Positions 31,927 to 41,764 of a DNA stretch of 64,000 nt are shown here, piece by piece (the first letter of the stretch is position 1; each line of letters begins with the position of its first letter). The notes under the pieces are model-generated. The model was not told the DNA's origin, ran no database searches, and saw nothing but the letters and a program-made list of their open reading frames with translations. Origin of the DNA: Helianthus annuus (taxonomy: Eukaryota > Streptophyta > Magnoliopsida > Asterales > Asteraceae); assembly GCF_002127325.2 (NCBI RefSeq), contig NC_035441.2, positions 51,154,663-51,218,662 of the forward strand, in the 5' to 3' direction. The position numbers were made by a program, and so were the translations under genes.

Positions 31927-33622
31927 TGATGTGCGTGAAGTGTGTTATATTTTAGATGTATATTTAAGCCCTTTTTACACTTTTAGCCAAGTTTAAATTT
32001 ATAAAACACGATATCTACTAACACTAAACACACATATGGGCAAGTGCACCCATCGTGGACGTAGTATAGTGTTGGTAAGATACCGAGGTCGTCCAAGGAC
32101 ACAAGAGCTTTTAATACCGGTTTATCCTCAACGTCTAATCAAATCAAAAAGTGAGAAAAAATGTTTTAAACTAAGAAAAATGAAAACTAACTAAATGCTG
32201 AAAAATAAAATAAAATAAAAACAGACAGACAAGATGAATCACTTGGATCCGACACGTGTGTTAGTATAACCTTTGATTATTTTCGCACTTTTGCACTTGT
32301 TTAAGAGATTATCTTAGTTATTGTAGTAGGCCCCTCTTTTGAAGGCGACGTTACCCTCAACCCAGTAGTTTGAGTCAGCAAGGATACAATCCTAAAGGGT
32401 CGGATTATTGAAAGATAATGAATTAAGTTATTAATGCAAATTGTGGTAGGCCCCGCTTTCGGCGGTGACGTTACCCTCGGCTAAGTAGTCTGAGTCAGCA
32501 GGGATACAGTCCTAAATAGCCGGGTTATAGTATTAATAGTACTTAACTTATGAGGGGGTCAAAGAGTTTGGATCCCCGCCATCCAATACCTATGGGTATT
32601 GAAGGAGATCCTACTAAATTTGACCCAGGTCCCAAGCAGGACCTCTAAACGCTGAACAAGGGCAAGACCCTTACCAAACCGTTCCCTTAACTCCCGACCA
32701 GGTAGCCAATATACCTCCATATAGACCGTGGAGATATGAATGGTGAAAATCTTTTATTTTATATAGACAGTAAAATAACGCCAAGACACCACAGACAAAC
32801 GATAAGGAAAGATCACCTTCAACATAAGTAACTAGTTATTAAAGTCATTAATACAAAACCAAATAAAAAGTGCAAAAGATTAAAAATAAAAAGTATTATA
32901 CTAAACACTTGTCTTCACCAAGTGATGTAAGAGACTTAGGCAAACATGGCCTTGATTGTCAAGAACTCTTACGATCAATCTTGGAACCCGAGACGACTCA
33001 CACACTCTATGATGGACAATGGATGATGGTGGTGGATGATGGTGTTATGGTGGTGGTGGTGGGTGGTGGATGAAGTGTGAGAGAGGTGGTGTGCCAAGGG
33101 ATGAGATGGAATGAAACCAAGCACCCCTATTTATAGGCTGAACAGAAGGCTGGGCACGGCCCCGTGTCCGCTGGACACGCCCCCGTGCCCGTCTGACACT
33201 CTCTCTCTTCATTAATTGTAATTCGCAATTACAATTAATGCGCCTGCTATACTTTCACCACGCCCCCATGCCCGCTGGACACGGCCCCGTGGTGGGCAAT
33301 GGAAGCTTCTACTAGTTTGTCTTTTCTGCTGCTTCTTGGGCACGGCCCCGTGTTCGCTGGACACGGGGTGTGTTCAGTCTTCTGTTTTCTCTTCTTTGCC
33401 TTGGGGGGTGCCGTTGAGGGTCCGGGCAGTCTACTTTTATTCCTTTTCTTGTATTTATGCTAGAATTAGTTGTCTTTTTGCTTCTTTTGTGATTTTGAGC
33501 TCATTTCATCCTGAAAATACAAAAGAAAGACAAAAACACTCTTTTTCCAACATTAGTACTTAAAAAGGGTTAGTTTTATGCCTTAATTGATGTGATTTAT
33601 ATGTTGCATTTTACACACATCA
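31927..33622 (-). repeat. 5' LTR of element B
   Basis: 1696 bp and near-identical to 25829-27522. The minus-strand TATA box is at 33129-33136 with the motif pair 33153-33194 directly upstream. Confidence 0.93.
33129..33194 (-). promoter_or_regulatory. predicted LTR promoter of element B
   Basis: A minus-strand tataaata (33129-33136) lies 17 nt downstream of two cacggccccgtg-type hairpins (33153-33194). The same arrangement is kept in all four LTRs of the family (TATA at 27029, 33129, 34253 and 39909). Confidence 0.6.
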
Positions 33623-33627
33623 GGGGA

Positions 33628-33738
33628 GTCTGTAGATAGAGAGAGAGAAAAGCCCAGAGACTGATCAAGACTGAAGAAGTGAAGATACAGCATTGTCGTG
33701 ACTCGATAGACGACTCCGTCAACATCTGAGGGGGAGTC
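33628..33738 (+). other. copia 2 3' end with polypurine tract
   Basis: Short remainder of copia 2 after element B. The tract gagggggagtc (33728-33738) directly precedes the 3' LTR. No coding sequence. Confidence 0.8.
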
Positions 33739-34168
33739 TGTTGGTGCACTACATCTGTCGACTTCATCTTGGATCGAGTCTTACATTGTATTGTATAGAT
33801 TAGGGCACGTTTTACGAGAAAACTGGAAAGTATATGTGTTTAGGAAGTTAGTTTCGCTCATATGGTCATAGGCTATAGGTTTCGCTTATTCGTACACATG
33901 TAGTTTCGTTTATATGGACATGTCCATATAAGCGAAACCTCCAGGCCTATATATAGCAGTCCATTCGAGCGAAACCATAACGAATGTCTTGTATTCCATG
34001 CCGAAGTGCTGCCGGTGTGAAGAACTGCATGTAATCGATTGTTAATCAATACAATTAGCAGTTTTAGTGATGATTCAGCTGTTTATACCTCCGTTTCTTG
34101 TAATTCCGCACCTGAAACGTAGTTCCACACCTCTGAACAACTCAATCGGGTCAGAACACGATCCTACA
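33739..34168 (+). repeat. 3' LTR of copia 2
   Basis: 430 bp, tgttggtgc...cctaca. The TATA box tatatata is at 33949-33956 and the near-perfect palindrome at 33903-33938. Confidence 0.9.
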
Positions 34169-34173
34169 GGTGT

Positions 34174-34767
34174 TATGGTGGTGGTGGGTGGTGGGTGAAG
34201 TGTGAGAGAGGTGGTGTGCCAAGGGATGAGTTGAAATGGCTCCAAACACTCCTATTTATAGGCTGAACAGAAGCTCGGGCACGGCCCCGTGCCCGCTGGG
34301 CACGGCCCCGTGCCCGCTGGGCACGGCCCCGTGTCCATCTGACACTCTCTCTCTTCATTAATTGTAATTCGCAATTACAATAAATGCGCCTGCAGCAAGT
34401 TGACCACGCCCCCGTGTCCGCTCGGCATGGCCCCGTGGTGGGCAGTAGAAGCTTCTATAGGTTTGTCTTTTCTGCTGCTTCTTGGGCACGGCCCCGTGCT
34501 CGCTGAGCACGGGGCGTGTTCAGTCTTCTGTTTTTTTAGTTTTTCTTGGGAAGATGCTGTCGAGGGGTGGGGCATTCCACTTTTGTTCCTTTTCTTGTAT
34601 TTATGTTAGATTTTGCTGTCTTTTTGCTTCTTTTGTTAATTTGAGCTCATTTATTCCTGAAAATACAAAAAGAAGACAAAACACACTTTTTCCAACATTA
34701 GTACTAAAAAAGGGTTATTTTTATGCCACAATTGATAGAATTTATATGTTGCATTTTGCGCATATCA
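34174..34767 (-). repeat. 3' LTR of element A, part 2
   Basis: This continues the LTR cut at 18876. The TATA box is at 34253-34260 on the minus strand. The upstream motif array has three 21-bp units (34277, 34298 and 34319) against two in the other LTR, so one unit was gained or lost. It ends gcgcatatca. Confidence 0.9.
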
Positions 34768-36685
34768 AATACCCCCACACTTGAATCTTTGCTTGTCCTC
34801 AAGCAAAACTCTTTATAATGTGGCTTTATTCACTCCCAAATGGAATGGTTAGAAGAGAAGGTTTTTGGGCTTGTCACAGAGTGTCGGGATTTCCAAGATT
34901 CTTTATTGAGATTTTATTTTTATTTATTTACAATCCTATTCGGCATGATTTATTAAGAAAGTTTCTTAAGATAAATTACTTATTAGGGCATAACATACCT
35001 TTTTAAAATCTCATTTATATACAAGTTCACATACCTCACGGGGGATCACTCAACACTCGGCCGAAGGTGTTTTTTTAGTGAATCACTCGAGAGCGGCATG
35101 GAACTTACTCCTACCATAAGCTTGCCAAACAATCAATCCTCCTCCTTTTTAACTATATACCTTTGTAAATATCAAGAGGACTTTATGGGTGAAGGGTTAG
35201 GCTTAGGCTAAAGGTGGGTGGTTGGGTTAGTGGTTAGTAAAAAGGGCGAAAGGCGTAACAAATGTCGGTTTGAAAGACTTTTATTATTTTTTTTTCTTTT
35301 TTTTCATATTTTTATTTTATTTTGATGGGTTGTTCAAACAAAGTTATTTTTGATAAACTTTGTTTGTTTATTTGGTTTCATCAAAATACATAAAAATATT
35401 GATATATATATATATATTTTTTTAGGAAGAATCAACCGAACGTTGTTACTAAAAAAAAGGGTTAAAAATAAAAAGGTTTAGGTGGGTAAAAAGGGTTGTT
35501 TTGGGTTAAGAAATGAAAAGGTTTAGGCTCAAAGGGGTTAACTAGGGGGATTTTGGGTAGGTGGTAAAAAAATGAAAATAATGGTGTAGAATGAAAAAGG
35601 GTTAGTCCTAATGCCTCCATCTTTTACTTACTCGGGTTTAAGTTGGTAAGGACCGGGAATGTATTGTTGTGGCAAGTTCTAGAGTCGTACGAACCAAGCG
35701 GCTATTCACACAAGAAACGAAAAATGAGCATTTAGTGTAAAGATATATATTTGTATACTCGTTAAAGGCTCAAAACTCACTTTTGTGGGAAAAGAGTTTT
35801 TTATGTGATCAAGTATATATAATCAAATTTTAACTAAGTTTGTCATGCCTTTTCATAATTTTCTTATGTTGGTTCTTTTTATCACGACGCTATCGGTTGT
35901 AAATTTGTAAAAATATAACCTTGTTAAGACTTGAATTCCCAACTTAAACTTAGACAAGTAAAAAAATTGAAAATTTTTGGAAAAAAATTTGGGGTGATTA
36001 GCGGTTCCAATAGAGTTTTGTGTAAGGCTTGTTATTAGGACTTGCACAATTCAAGGTTTTAGCATCCCCCCACACTTAAATTACACATTGTCCTCAATGT
36101 GTCCTAAAAATAAGTTTTTAGGTTGATTGAATGTGTAAAATGATGTTAAAAGCAAAATTTTATGTTACTGGCAGTCTGGACACGGCCCCGTGGGGACCGG
36201 GCACGACCCCGTGTTCAGGTGCCAGTGACTAAAATTTAAGAAAAGTAACAGAAGCCTGGGCATGGGGGCGTGTCCAGTTACCTGAACTGGGCGATTTGCT
36301 GCAGACTGTGCAGCACGGGGCCGTGTTGGGTGAACACGACCCGTGTTGAGCCTACTATAATGGAGATATAGTTGTCGGATGGCCCTGTTTTCATGCATGG
36401 AGCTATGTTTCTCGTTTCCCTTGTTATCCTTGACTATCCCGAATGTGTTTTATTTATTATAACACCATCCAAACCTTAAAACCATCATTTCATTAAAAAC
36501 CATAGAGAGAATTACATAATGTTCCTAGAAAATTAAAAAGAAATAAAAGTGAAAAATCTTAACTAGATAGGTCAGGTGGTACAAAAAGTTATCATAAAGA
36601 GTTCTACTTCTTTGTTGAGAAAATTTCGGGAATAGTTTCCCGATGTAGTAGGACTCTTGGCCGAGGGTCATATTCCTAGATGTTG
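34768..36685 (-). other. polypurine tract and non-coding 3' region of element A
   Basis: The minus strand reads aagtgtgggggtatt next to the LTR (34768-34785). The rest is non-coding, homologous to 27541-29291 of element B, with a ta microsatellite near 35400-35415 and motif modules near 36178-36222, 36257 and 36313-36356. Confidence 0.75.
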
Positions 36686-37123
36686 TCAAAGCCATTCTTC
36701 TATCTCCCTTGGAAGGAAGAAGGTGGCTTCATTTTCCTCAACATCTCGCGGATGAGGGGGAACGCCCACCGGGACCCCTTGCACTATCTCTTGCGGAGGC
36801 TCCGGGTGTATGGCGTACCACTCGGCAGGTATGATGACTTCGGGGACCACGTTCCATGCCCTTTGGGTTATTATAGGCACCAAAGGAGGAGAGGCGAGAA
36901 GGTTTAACCTCTGGTGCAAGAGGTTTACTTCTCGGAGACACCCTTCCAGTCCCACCGTTAGATGGTTGATACGGTCGACCAATGCTTCTTCCACCCCCGT
37001 CATTTCATCAATAGCCTCTCTTAGGGCGTAAACATAGTTTACAAGAGAGTCTTCCGCCGTTGACGATCTCCTCCCCTGTCGGTTATTTCTTGATGAAGAC
37101 GTTCCGCTTGTCCTGCTCGCCAT
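36686..37123 (-). CDS. element A internal ORF, coiled-coil-like protein of unknown function
   Basis: 145 codons from MASRTSGTSSSRN to EIEEWL. The N-terminus is Ser/Arg-rich and basic, the middle (about residues 30-75, VNYVYALREAIDEMTG...LLHQRLNLL) is helical and coiled-coil-like, and the C-terminus is Pro-rich then acidic. No known domain recognised. The ATG lies two bases after a predicted splice acceptor (tttccccag). Upstream are a predicted intron, donor, TATA box and the element's motif pair, so it may be expressed from its own spliced transcript. It occupies the place of the 3' ORF of Athila elements. A longer start at 37153 would lie inside the predicted intron. Confidence 0.55.
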   Translation of the reverse strand: MASRTSGTSSSRNNRQGRRSSTAEDSLVNYVYALREAIDEMTGVEEALVDRINHLTVGLEGCLREVNLLHQRLNLLASPPLVPIITQRAWNVVPEVIIPAEWYAIHPEPPQEIVQGVPVGVPPHPRDVEENEATFFLPREIEEWL

Positions 37124-37125
37124 TT

Positions 37126-37490
37126 CTGGGGAAATAGACCGAAAAGAGCTCAATTTTTACGAAACAGTCCCTCAGACACGGCCCCGTGCTCGTTGAGCAC
37201 GGCCCCGTGTCCAGCCGTCTGCAGGTTTTTAAACTAAGGAATCTTGGAGTTTTAAATTATTTTCATGGCTTTTTTAGTCAAATTTTAAGCACAGATAATT
37301 TAAAACAAAGTTGCACAACTTATTTTAAGTAAGATTCCTTGGATAATAACCTTACAAACTTCACACTAAAGGTTGGAATCATGGAGTTTCCAAGCTTTAA
37401 TTGAGGTGGTGGTTGCAAATTGAAAGAGAAGGCAATGAACAAAAGTGGAAAAGACAAGATGGCTCTTGGGAACCTTCTTTTAGAACTTAC
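37126..37490 (-). other. predicted intron of the element A internal unit
   Basis: The minus strand reads tcctag/gtaagt at the donor (intron starts 37490) and ctatttccccag/aaATG at the acceptor (intron ends 37126). It is 365 nt long. A motif pair lies inside (about 37173-37204). Predicted by eye only. Confidence 0.45.
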
Positions 37491-37563
37491 CTAGGATAGT
37501 ATGAGTGAAGATCCCAGGAATCTCTGTCTTTTGAAGTGGTCAAAATGACCAGGAATCTGGCTG

Positions 37564-37625
37564 CATTTATAGAAAACGACAGCGCGTTGGACACGGCCCC
37601 GTGTTGGGTGGACACGGCCCCGTGT
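37564..37625 (-). promoter_or_regulatory. predicted internal promoter of element A
   Basis: Minus-strand TATA box tataaatg (37564-37571), 17 nt downstream of two ggacacggccccgtgt copies (37589-37625). This spacing copies that of the family's LTR promoter. It would drive the spliced ORF at 36686-37123. Confidence 0.5.
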
Positions 37626-37738
37626 GCAGTTAAAATCCTGACATATTTTGTCCGTATTCTGACAAACTCAGAAGGGAATCTTTTAGGTGGACACGGGGGC
37701 GTGCTGACCTGGACACGGCCCCATGTCTGGAAGCTGTC

Positions 37739-38400
37739 TTATGGAGTTTGCATGTTTTTAAGGAGCCTATTCGTGTTGGGTGGTTCCTTACTGGATGGAA
37801 CAACCCCAAAGTGCCTAAGATACCTTAATTGCTCTAGACTAAGACGAGAACGCAAGAGGTTGTCGGTGAGGGTGATTCCTATGTTTATTGTAGGTGGACA
37901 AGTCCAACCCTTTTCCGGGCTCTCGTTAAAGAAGGTGTATGCCGAATCGCTCAGGTCTATGTGTGCACCGAACGAAGTCGATGGGGAGTCCTTCACGGCA
38001 CAATCGGCACAGGGACGACTATCGTCCAAGTCTTCACTAGAGTTGAAGGTAAGATTGGGAACAACGAGGTTGTTTGAACGCGGTCCCAACACTTCTTACT
38101 GTCTTGAGATGAATTTAGGAAATCCATCCTATGTTCTTTTAACCAATTAAGAATCAGATCTTCTAGTTAAAATAGTTCATCAAGAAGCATTTCCACTAAA
38201 ATATCTGGTTGGGCGCCTTCGAGAGAGAGATAAGGATTATTTTTACTTTCGCCCCTCTTAAGGATACAGGGAAACAATGGGTCTATATAGTGGGGGTTAT
38301 AATTTAGAAAATAACATTCTAATTCTTTATGTCCGCCTCCACATAATTGACACCACGTACCATAAGAGTGCCGAAAGTAAAAAAGATCATTATCACTCAT
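37739..38400 (-). pseudogene. element A knuckle-bearing gag-like relic
   Basis: It starts MSDNDLFYFRHSYGTW and contains a knuckle, CQLCGGGHKELEC (CX2CX3HX4C), of the same spacing as the gags of element B and the Athila-like element. A TAA at 38167-38169 interrupts. The frame reads on for a short way (LEDLILNWLKEHRMDFL), then a frameshift leads to a second coherent stretch (HIDLSDSAYTFFNESPEKGW...LSLEQLRYLRHFG) ending at 37739. No capsid domain was recognised. It lies between the primer site and the internal promoter, where gag is expected. It could be a shrunken gag or a private protein. Confidence 0.5.
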
Positions 38401-38683
38401 TTTTGTGTCAGAATTTACCAACCGTCGGGATCTTACGGTTCTGTTTTCAGTAACTGAATCTTGGGCACGGGGGCGTGTTGAGAGGGCACGGCCCCGTGTT
38501 CAGCTTACTGTCTGACATAAAACAAGATTGCCAGTTCCAAAGATTGGGCACGGGGCGTGTTCAGCGGGCACGGCCCCTGCTGGGTTCTGCAGAAGCTGAA
38601 AAATTAAGAAAAATCCTAAAAAATAAAAAGAAAATAAAAAAATGATTAGGCCGTTGATTCCTAACTTTCTTAAAATCCTTGTG

Positions 38684-38701
38684 TCCCCGGCAGCGGCGCC
38701 A
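38684..38701 (-). other. primer-binding site, tRNA-Asp type (element A)
   Basis: The minus strand reads tggcgccgctgccgggga beside the LTR at 38708, identical to that of element B. Confidence 0.85.
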
Positions 38702-38707
38702 AAAACT

Positions 38708-40402
38708 TGATGTGTGTGAAGTGTGTTATATTTTTAGGTATGTATTTTAAGCCCTTTTATACTTTTTAGCCAAGTTTTAAATTTATAAAACACGATATTT
38801 ACTAACACTAAACACACATATGGGCAAGTGCACCCATCGTGGACGTAGTATAGTGTTGGTAAGATACCGAGGTTGTCCAAGGACACAAGAGCTTTTAGTA
38901 CCGGTTTATCCTCAACATCTAATCAAATCAAAATGTTAGAAAAAGATTTTTAAACTAAGAAAATAAAACTAACTAAAATGCTGAAAATAAAAATAAAAAT
39001 AAAAACAGATAGACAAGATGAATCACTTGGATCCGATTGGTGTGTTAGTGTAACCTTTGATTATTTTTGCACTTTTGCATTTGTTTAAGAAATTATCTTA
39101 GTTATTGTAGTAGGCCCCTCTTTTGAAGGCGACGTTACCCTCAACCCAGTAGTTTGAGTCAGCAACGATACAATCCTAAAGGGTCGGATTATTGAAAGAT
39201 AATTAATTAAGTTATTAATGCATAATGTGGTAGGCCCCTCTTTTGAAGGCGACGTTACCCTCAGCTAAGTAGTCTGAGTCAGCAGGGATACAGTCCTAAG
39301 TAGCTGGGTTAAAGTTTTAATAGTAGTTTAACTTATGAAGGGATCAAAGAGTTTGGACCCCCGCCATCCAATACCTTTGGGTATTGAAGGAGGTCCTACT
39401 AAATTTAACCCAGGTCCTTTGCAGGATCTATACACTGAACAATGGCAAGACTCTTACCAAACCGTTCCCTTAACCCCCGACCGGGTAGCCAACATACCTC
39501 CATATAGACCGTGGAGATATGAATGGTGAAAATCTTTTATTTTATATAGACAGTAAAATAATGCCAAGACACCATGGACAAACGATAAGGAATAATCACC
39601 TTCAACATAAGAAACTAGTAATTGAAGTCATTAATACAAAACCAATTAAAAAGTGCAAAAGATTAAAAATAAAAAGTATTACACTAAACACTTGTCTTCA
39701 CCAAGTGATGTAAGAGACTTAGGCAAACATGGCCTTTGATTGTCAAGAACTCTTACGATCAATCTTGGATCCCGAGACGACTCACACACTCTATGATGGA
39801 CAATGGATGATGGTGGTGGATGATGGTGTTATGGTGGTGGTGGGTGGTGGGTGAAGTGTGAGAGAGGTGGTGTGCCAAGGGATAAGTTGAAATGGCTCCA
39901 AACACTCCTATTTATAGGCTGAACAGAAGCTCGGGCACGGCCCCGTGCCCGATGGGCACGGCCCCGTGTCCATCTGACACTCTCTCTCTTCATTAATTGT
40001 AATTCGCAATTACAATAAATGCGCCTGCAGCAAGTTGACCACGCCCCCATGTCCGCTCGGCACGGCCCCGTGGTGGGCAGTAGAAACTTCTATAGGTTTG
40101 TCTTTTCTGCTGCTTCTTGGGCACGGCCCCGTGCTCGCTGAGCACGGGGCGTGTTCAGTCTTCTGTTTTCTTAGTTTTGCTTGGGAAGATGTTGTCGAGG
40201 GGTCGGGCATTCCACTTTTGTTCCTTTTCTCGTATTTATGTTAGATTTTGTTGTCTTTTTGCTTCTTTTGTTAACTTGAGCTCATTTATTCCTGAAAATA
40301 CAAAAGGAAGACAAAGCACACTTTTTCCAACATTTGTACTAAAAAAGGGTTAGTTTTATGCCACAATTGATATAATTTATATGTTGCATTTTGCGCATAT
40401 CA
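38708..40402 (-). repeat. 5' LTR of element A
   Basis: 1695 bp, tgatgtgtgtg...gcgcatatca. The TATA box is at 39909-39916 on the minus strand with two motif units upstream (39934 on). It pairs with 17755-18876 plus 34174-34767. Confidence 0.92.
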
Positions 40403-40407
40403 TTCTA

Positions 40408-40863
40408 TGAATAAAAAGCATTAAAATGTTTTCAGAAAATAAAAAATTCATCCTTAAAAATAGTTAAAAATGAACATTTTCATTAATCCTTAAAATTCTG
40501 CCATAACCACTATTTTGGTTCAAACATCTCTTCTGTTGAATTCTTTCCAATGCTGAAAGTCAACCACTATTCTCATTTTCACCACTGTAGACCACTCATG
40601 GTGGTCCATCAGTGGTTTCCTAACAACTGTCATCCATTATTCATCAGAGGTTGTCACGTGGATAGTACTTTGCCGTCAGATCTTTGTAACCGCTGCCACG
40701 TCAACATACACTTTTTCACCCTATAGAACCCTGATCAAAACCCCCAAACAGAGTTTTCACTGTCGAATCGAATTCAAAATTCCTTTCAAAAACAGTTACC
40801 ATCAAATTCCCTCAAATTATTCATCGTCTTCCATCCATTTTCTTCCTCAAATCGCGATTCACC
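40408..40863 (+). other. copia 1 spacer between pol and tail ORF
   Basis: No gene. accact/cagtggt variants of the copia 1 family motif cluster at about 40503-40625, including gaccac...gtggtc facing each other, and a weak TATA-like tatagaa lies at 40722-40728. It might be a promoter for the tail ORF, with weaker support than the Athila and element A cases. Confidence 0.5.
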
Positions 40864-41695
40864 ATGACTCTCCCATTCAAAACTCCTCACAATTACCTGT
40901 GTACGCTTGAGAAAACAAGTCAAAACACAAATTTCACTCCGTTATTGATGCTCTCTCGTCTTTAAAGTACAAAACTTTGTTAACTTGTAATGCACTCATC
41001 TACCTGGATACCCAATGAGAATTCTGGAAAAATGCAAAGCTTGAGGTCAAGGACAAAAAGCCCTTGGCTATTACTTCAACTATAAGAGGAATTCAAGTTC
41101 TTTCCCAAAGAAAGAATACCAAACTGATTTGATTGAGAGAGGGTATGAGGAACAAATGAAAAAGGATACTTTGCAAAAAGGCAGTTTTCCACCTGCCATG
41201 AGATTTTTATTCCATACCCTCCTCATGTGTCTTTAAAATAAAACAACAGCTTTTAATGAGATACCATTGAAAATCCAGTACCTGGACTATGCGATAATGA
41301 TTGATGTTGATTTTAACTACTCCCAGGAGATTTTCAATGATATGGTCAAAAATGTTAATAAAAAATCATTTCTATTGTTTCCAAGATTTTTAAGTTTTTA
41401 TCTACAAAAGAAATTTTCAAAGGATAATGCACATGTGCTTATCCAAGGAAATCCCTTTCAAATAAACAGCCTATCTTTTGAAACCTTTACAAGGCTGTCA
41501 AAACCTTCAAAAACACAAACAGAAGCACCTGAGAAGAATTTAGCAGCAACAACTGCTCCTCAGGTCCCTGTTGTTGAGCCCACTACTCTTGGTGATCACA
41601 GTAGCACCACCACTTCTGTGAAACCCACACAAAAACCCACTAAAAAGCCAATCAAGAAAATTACCAAAAAGCCCCCAAACCCTCCAAAAAGGTAA
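40864..41695 (+). pseudogene. copia 1 tail ORF (SIRE-type 3' ORF), broken
   Basis: The first ATG is MTLPFKTPHNYLC (40864). Several stops and frame changes occur before 41267, but conserved blocks can be followed: an ERGYEEQMKKDTLQKGSFPP block, RFLFHTLLMCL, FNYSQEIFNDMVKNV and FPRFLSFYLQKKF. These match the order seen in the 3' ORF of many SIRE-type elements, which automatic annotation sometimes mislabels as a longin-like protein. It ends with a Lys/Pro-rich tail (KPTKKPIKKITKKPP) and stops at 41695. Function is unknown; the position is that of the env-like gene of SIRE elements, and I see no membrane segment. Confidence 0.65.
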
Positions 41696-41764
41696 CTCTG
41701 GAAGATGAGATCCCAGAGATAATACCCGTGACAACACAAAAGTCACCAATAACCACTGCTGCTA

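Larger units (their letters stand above)
25829..33622 (-). mobile_element. non-autonomous Athila-like gag-protease element B
   Basis: 7794 bp, tgatgtgcgtg...acacatca, target duplication gggga on both sides (25824-25828, 33623-33627). Minus-strand order: LTR 31927-33622, primer site matching tRNA-Asp, gag, protease, about 1.75 kb non-coding, polypurine tract, LTR 25829-27522. RT, RNase H and integrase are absent. By eye the two LTRs differ at about 1% of sites, so the insertion is fairly recent. It sits inside copia 2. Confidence 0.93.
18877..34168 (+). mobile_element. gag-only SIRE-like copia element (copia 2), interrupted by element B
   Basis: The LTRs (18877-19292 and 33739-34168) start tgttggtgcactac and end gatcctaca. 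Target duplication ggtgt lies at 18872-18876 and 34169-34173. Without element B the element is about 7.5 kb. It has a primer site, a motif-array leader, a very long gag and about 2 kb of 3' non-coding DNA with several purine tracts. No protease, integrase, RT or RNase H was seen in any frame, so it is non-autonomous. Confidence 0.9.
17755..40402 (-). mobile_element. non-autonomous Athila-like element A, interrupted by copia 2
   Basis: The ends are tgatgtgcgtg (17755) and gcgcatatca (40402), with target duplication ttcta on both sides (17750-17754, 40403-40407). Removing copia 2 and one ggtgt leaves about 7.35 kb. Minus-strand order: LTR 38708-40402, tRNA-Asp-type primer site, a knuckle-bearing gag-like relic, an internal promoter with predicted intron, a 145-codon ORF, polypurine tract, LTR. 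No protease, RT or integrase is present. LTR and primer site are shared in type with element B, which suggests common helper enzymes. Confidence 0.88.
10549..41764 (+). mobile_element. SIRE-like Ty1/copia element (copia 1), split and incomplete
   Basis: 5' LTR (10549-11257), tRNA-iMet primer site, long gag, protease, integrase, RT and RNase H (to 17732), a spacer and a tail ORF (40864-41695). Element A is inserted at 17754/40403 (TSD ttcta) and element G at 41764/41765. The purine tract and 3' LTR are not in the window and should lie past the right edge beyond G. Gene order PR-INT-RT-RH is copia; the long gag with two knuckles and the 3' tail ORF point to the SIRE/Maximus lineage. All genes carry lesions. 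Confidence 0.85.

Noticed and set aside
34400..34784. Plus-strand frames over the GC palindromes (also near 27236, 33336, 39829 and 40035) as small Cys/Gly-rich proteins
   Set aside because: They run through palindromic LTR motifs, are opposite to the element's coding strand, and have homologues only because the LTR is repeated.
37536..38150. 204-residue plus-strand frame in element A
   Set aside because: It is antisense to the coherent minus-strand frames and the internal promoter; a shadow frame.
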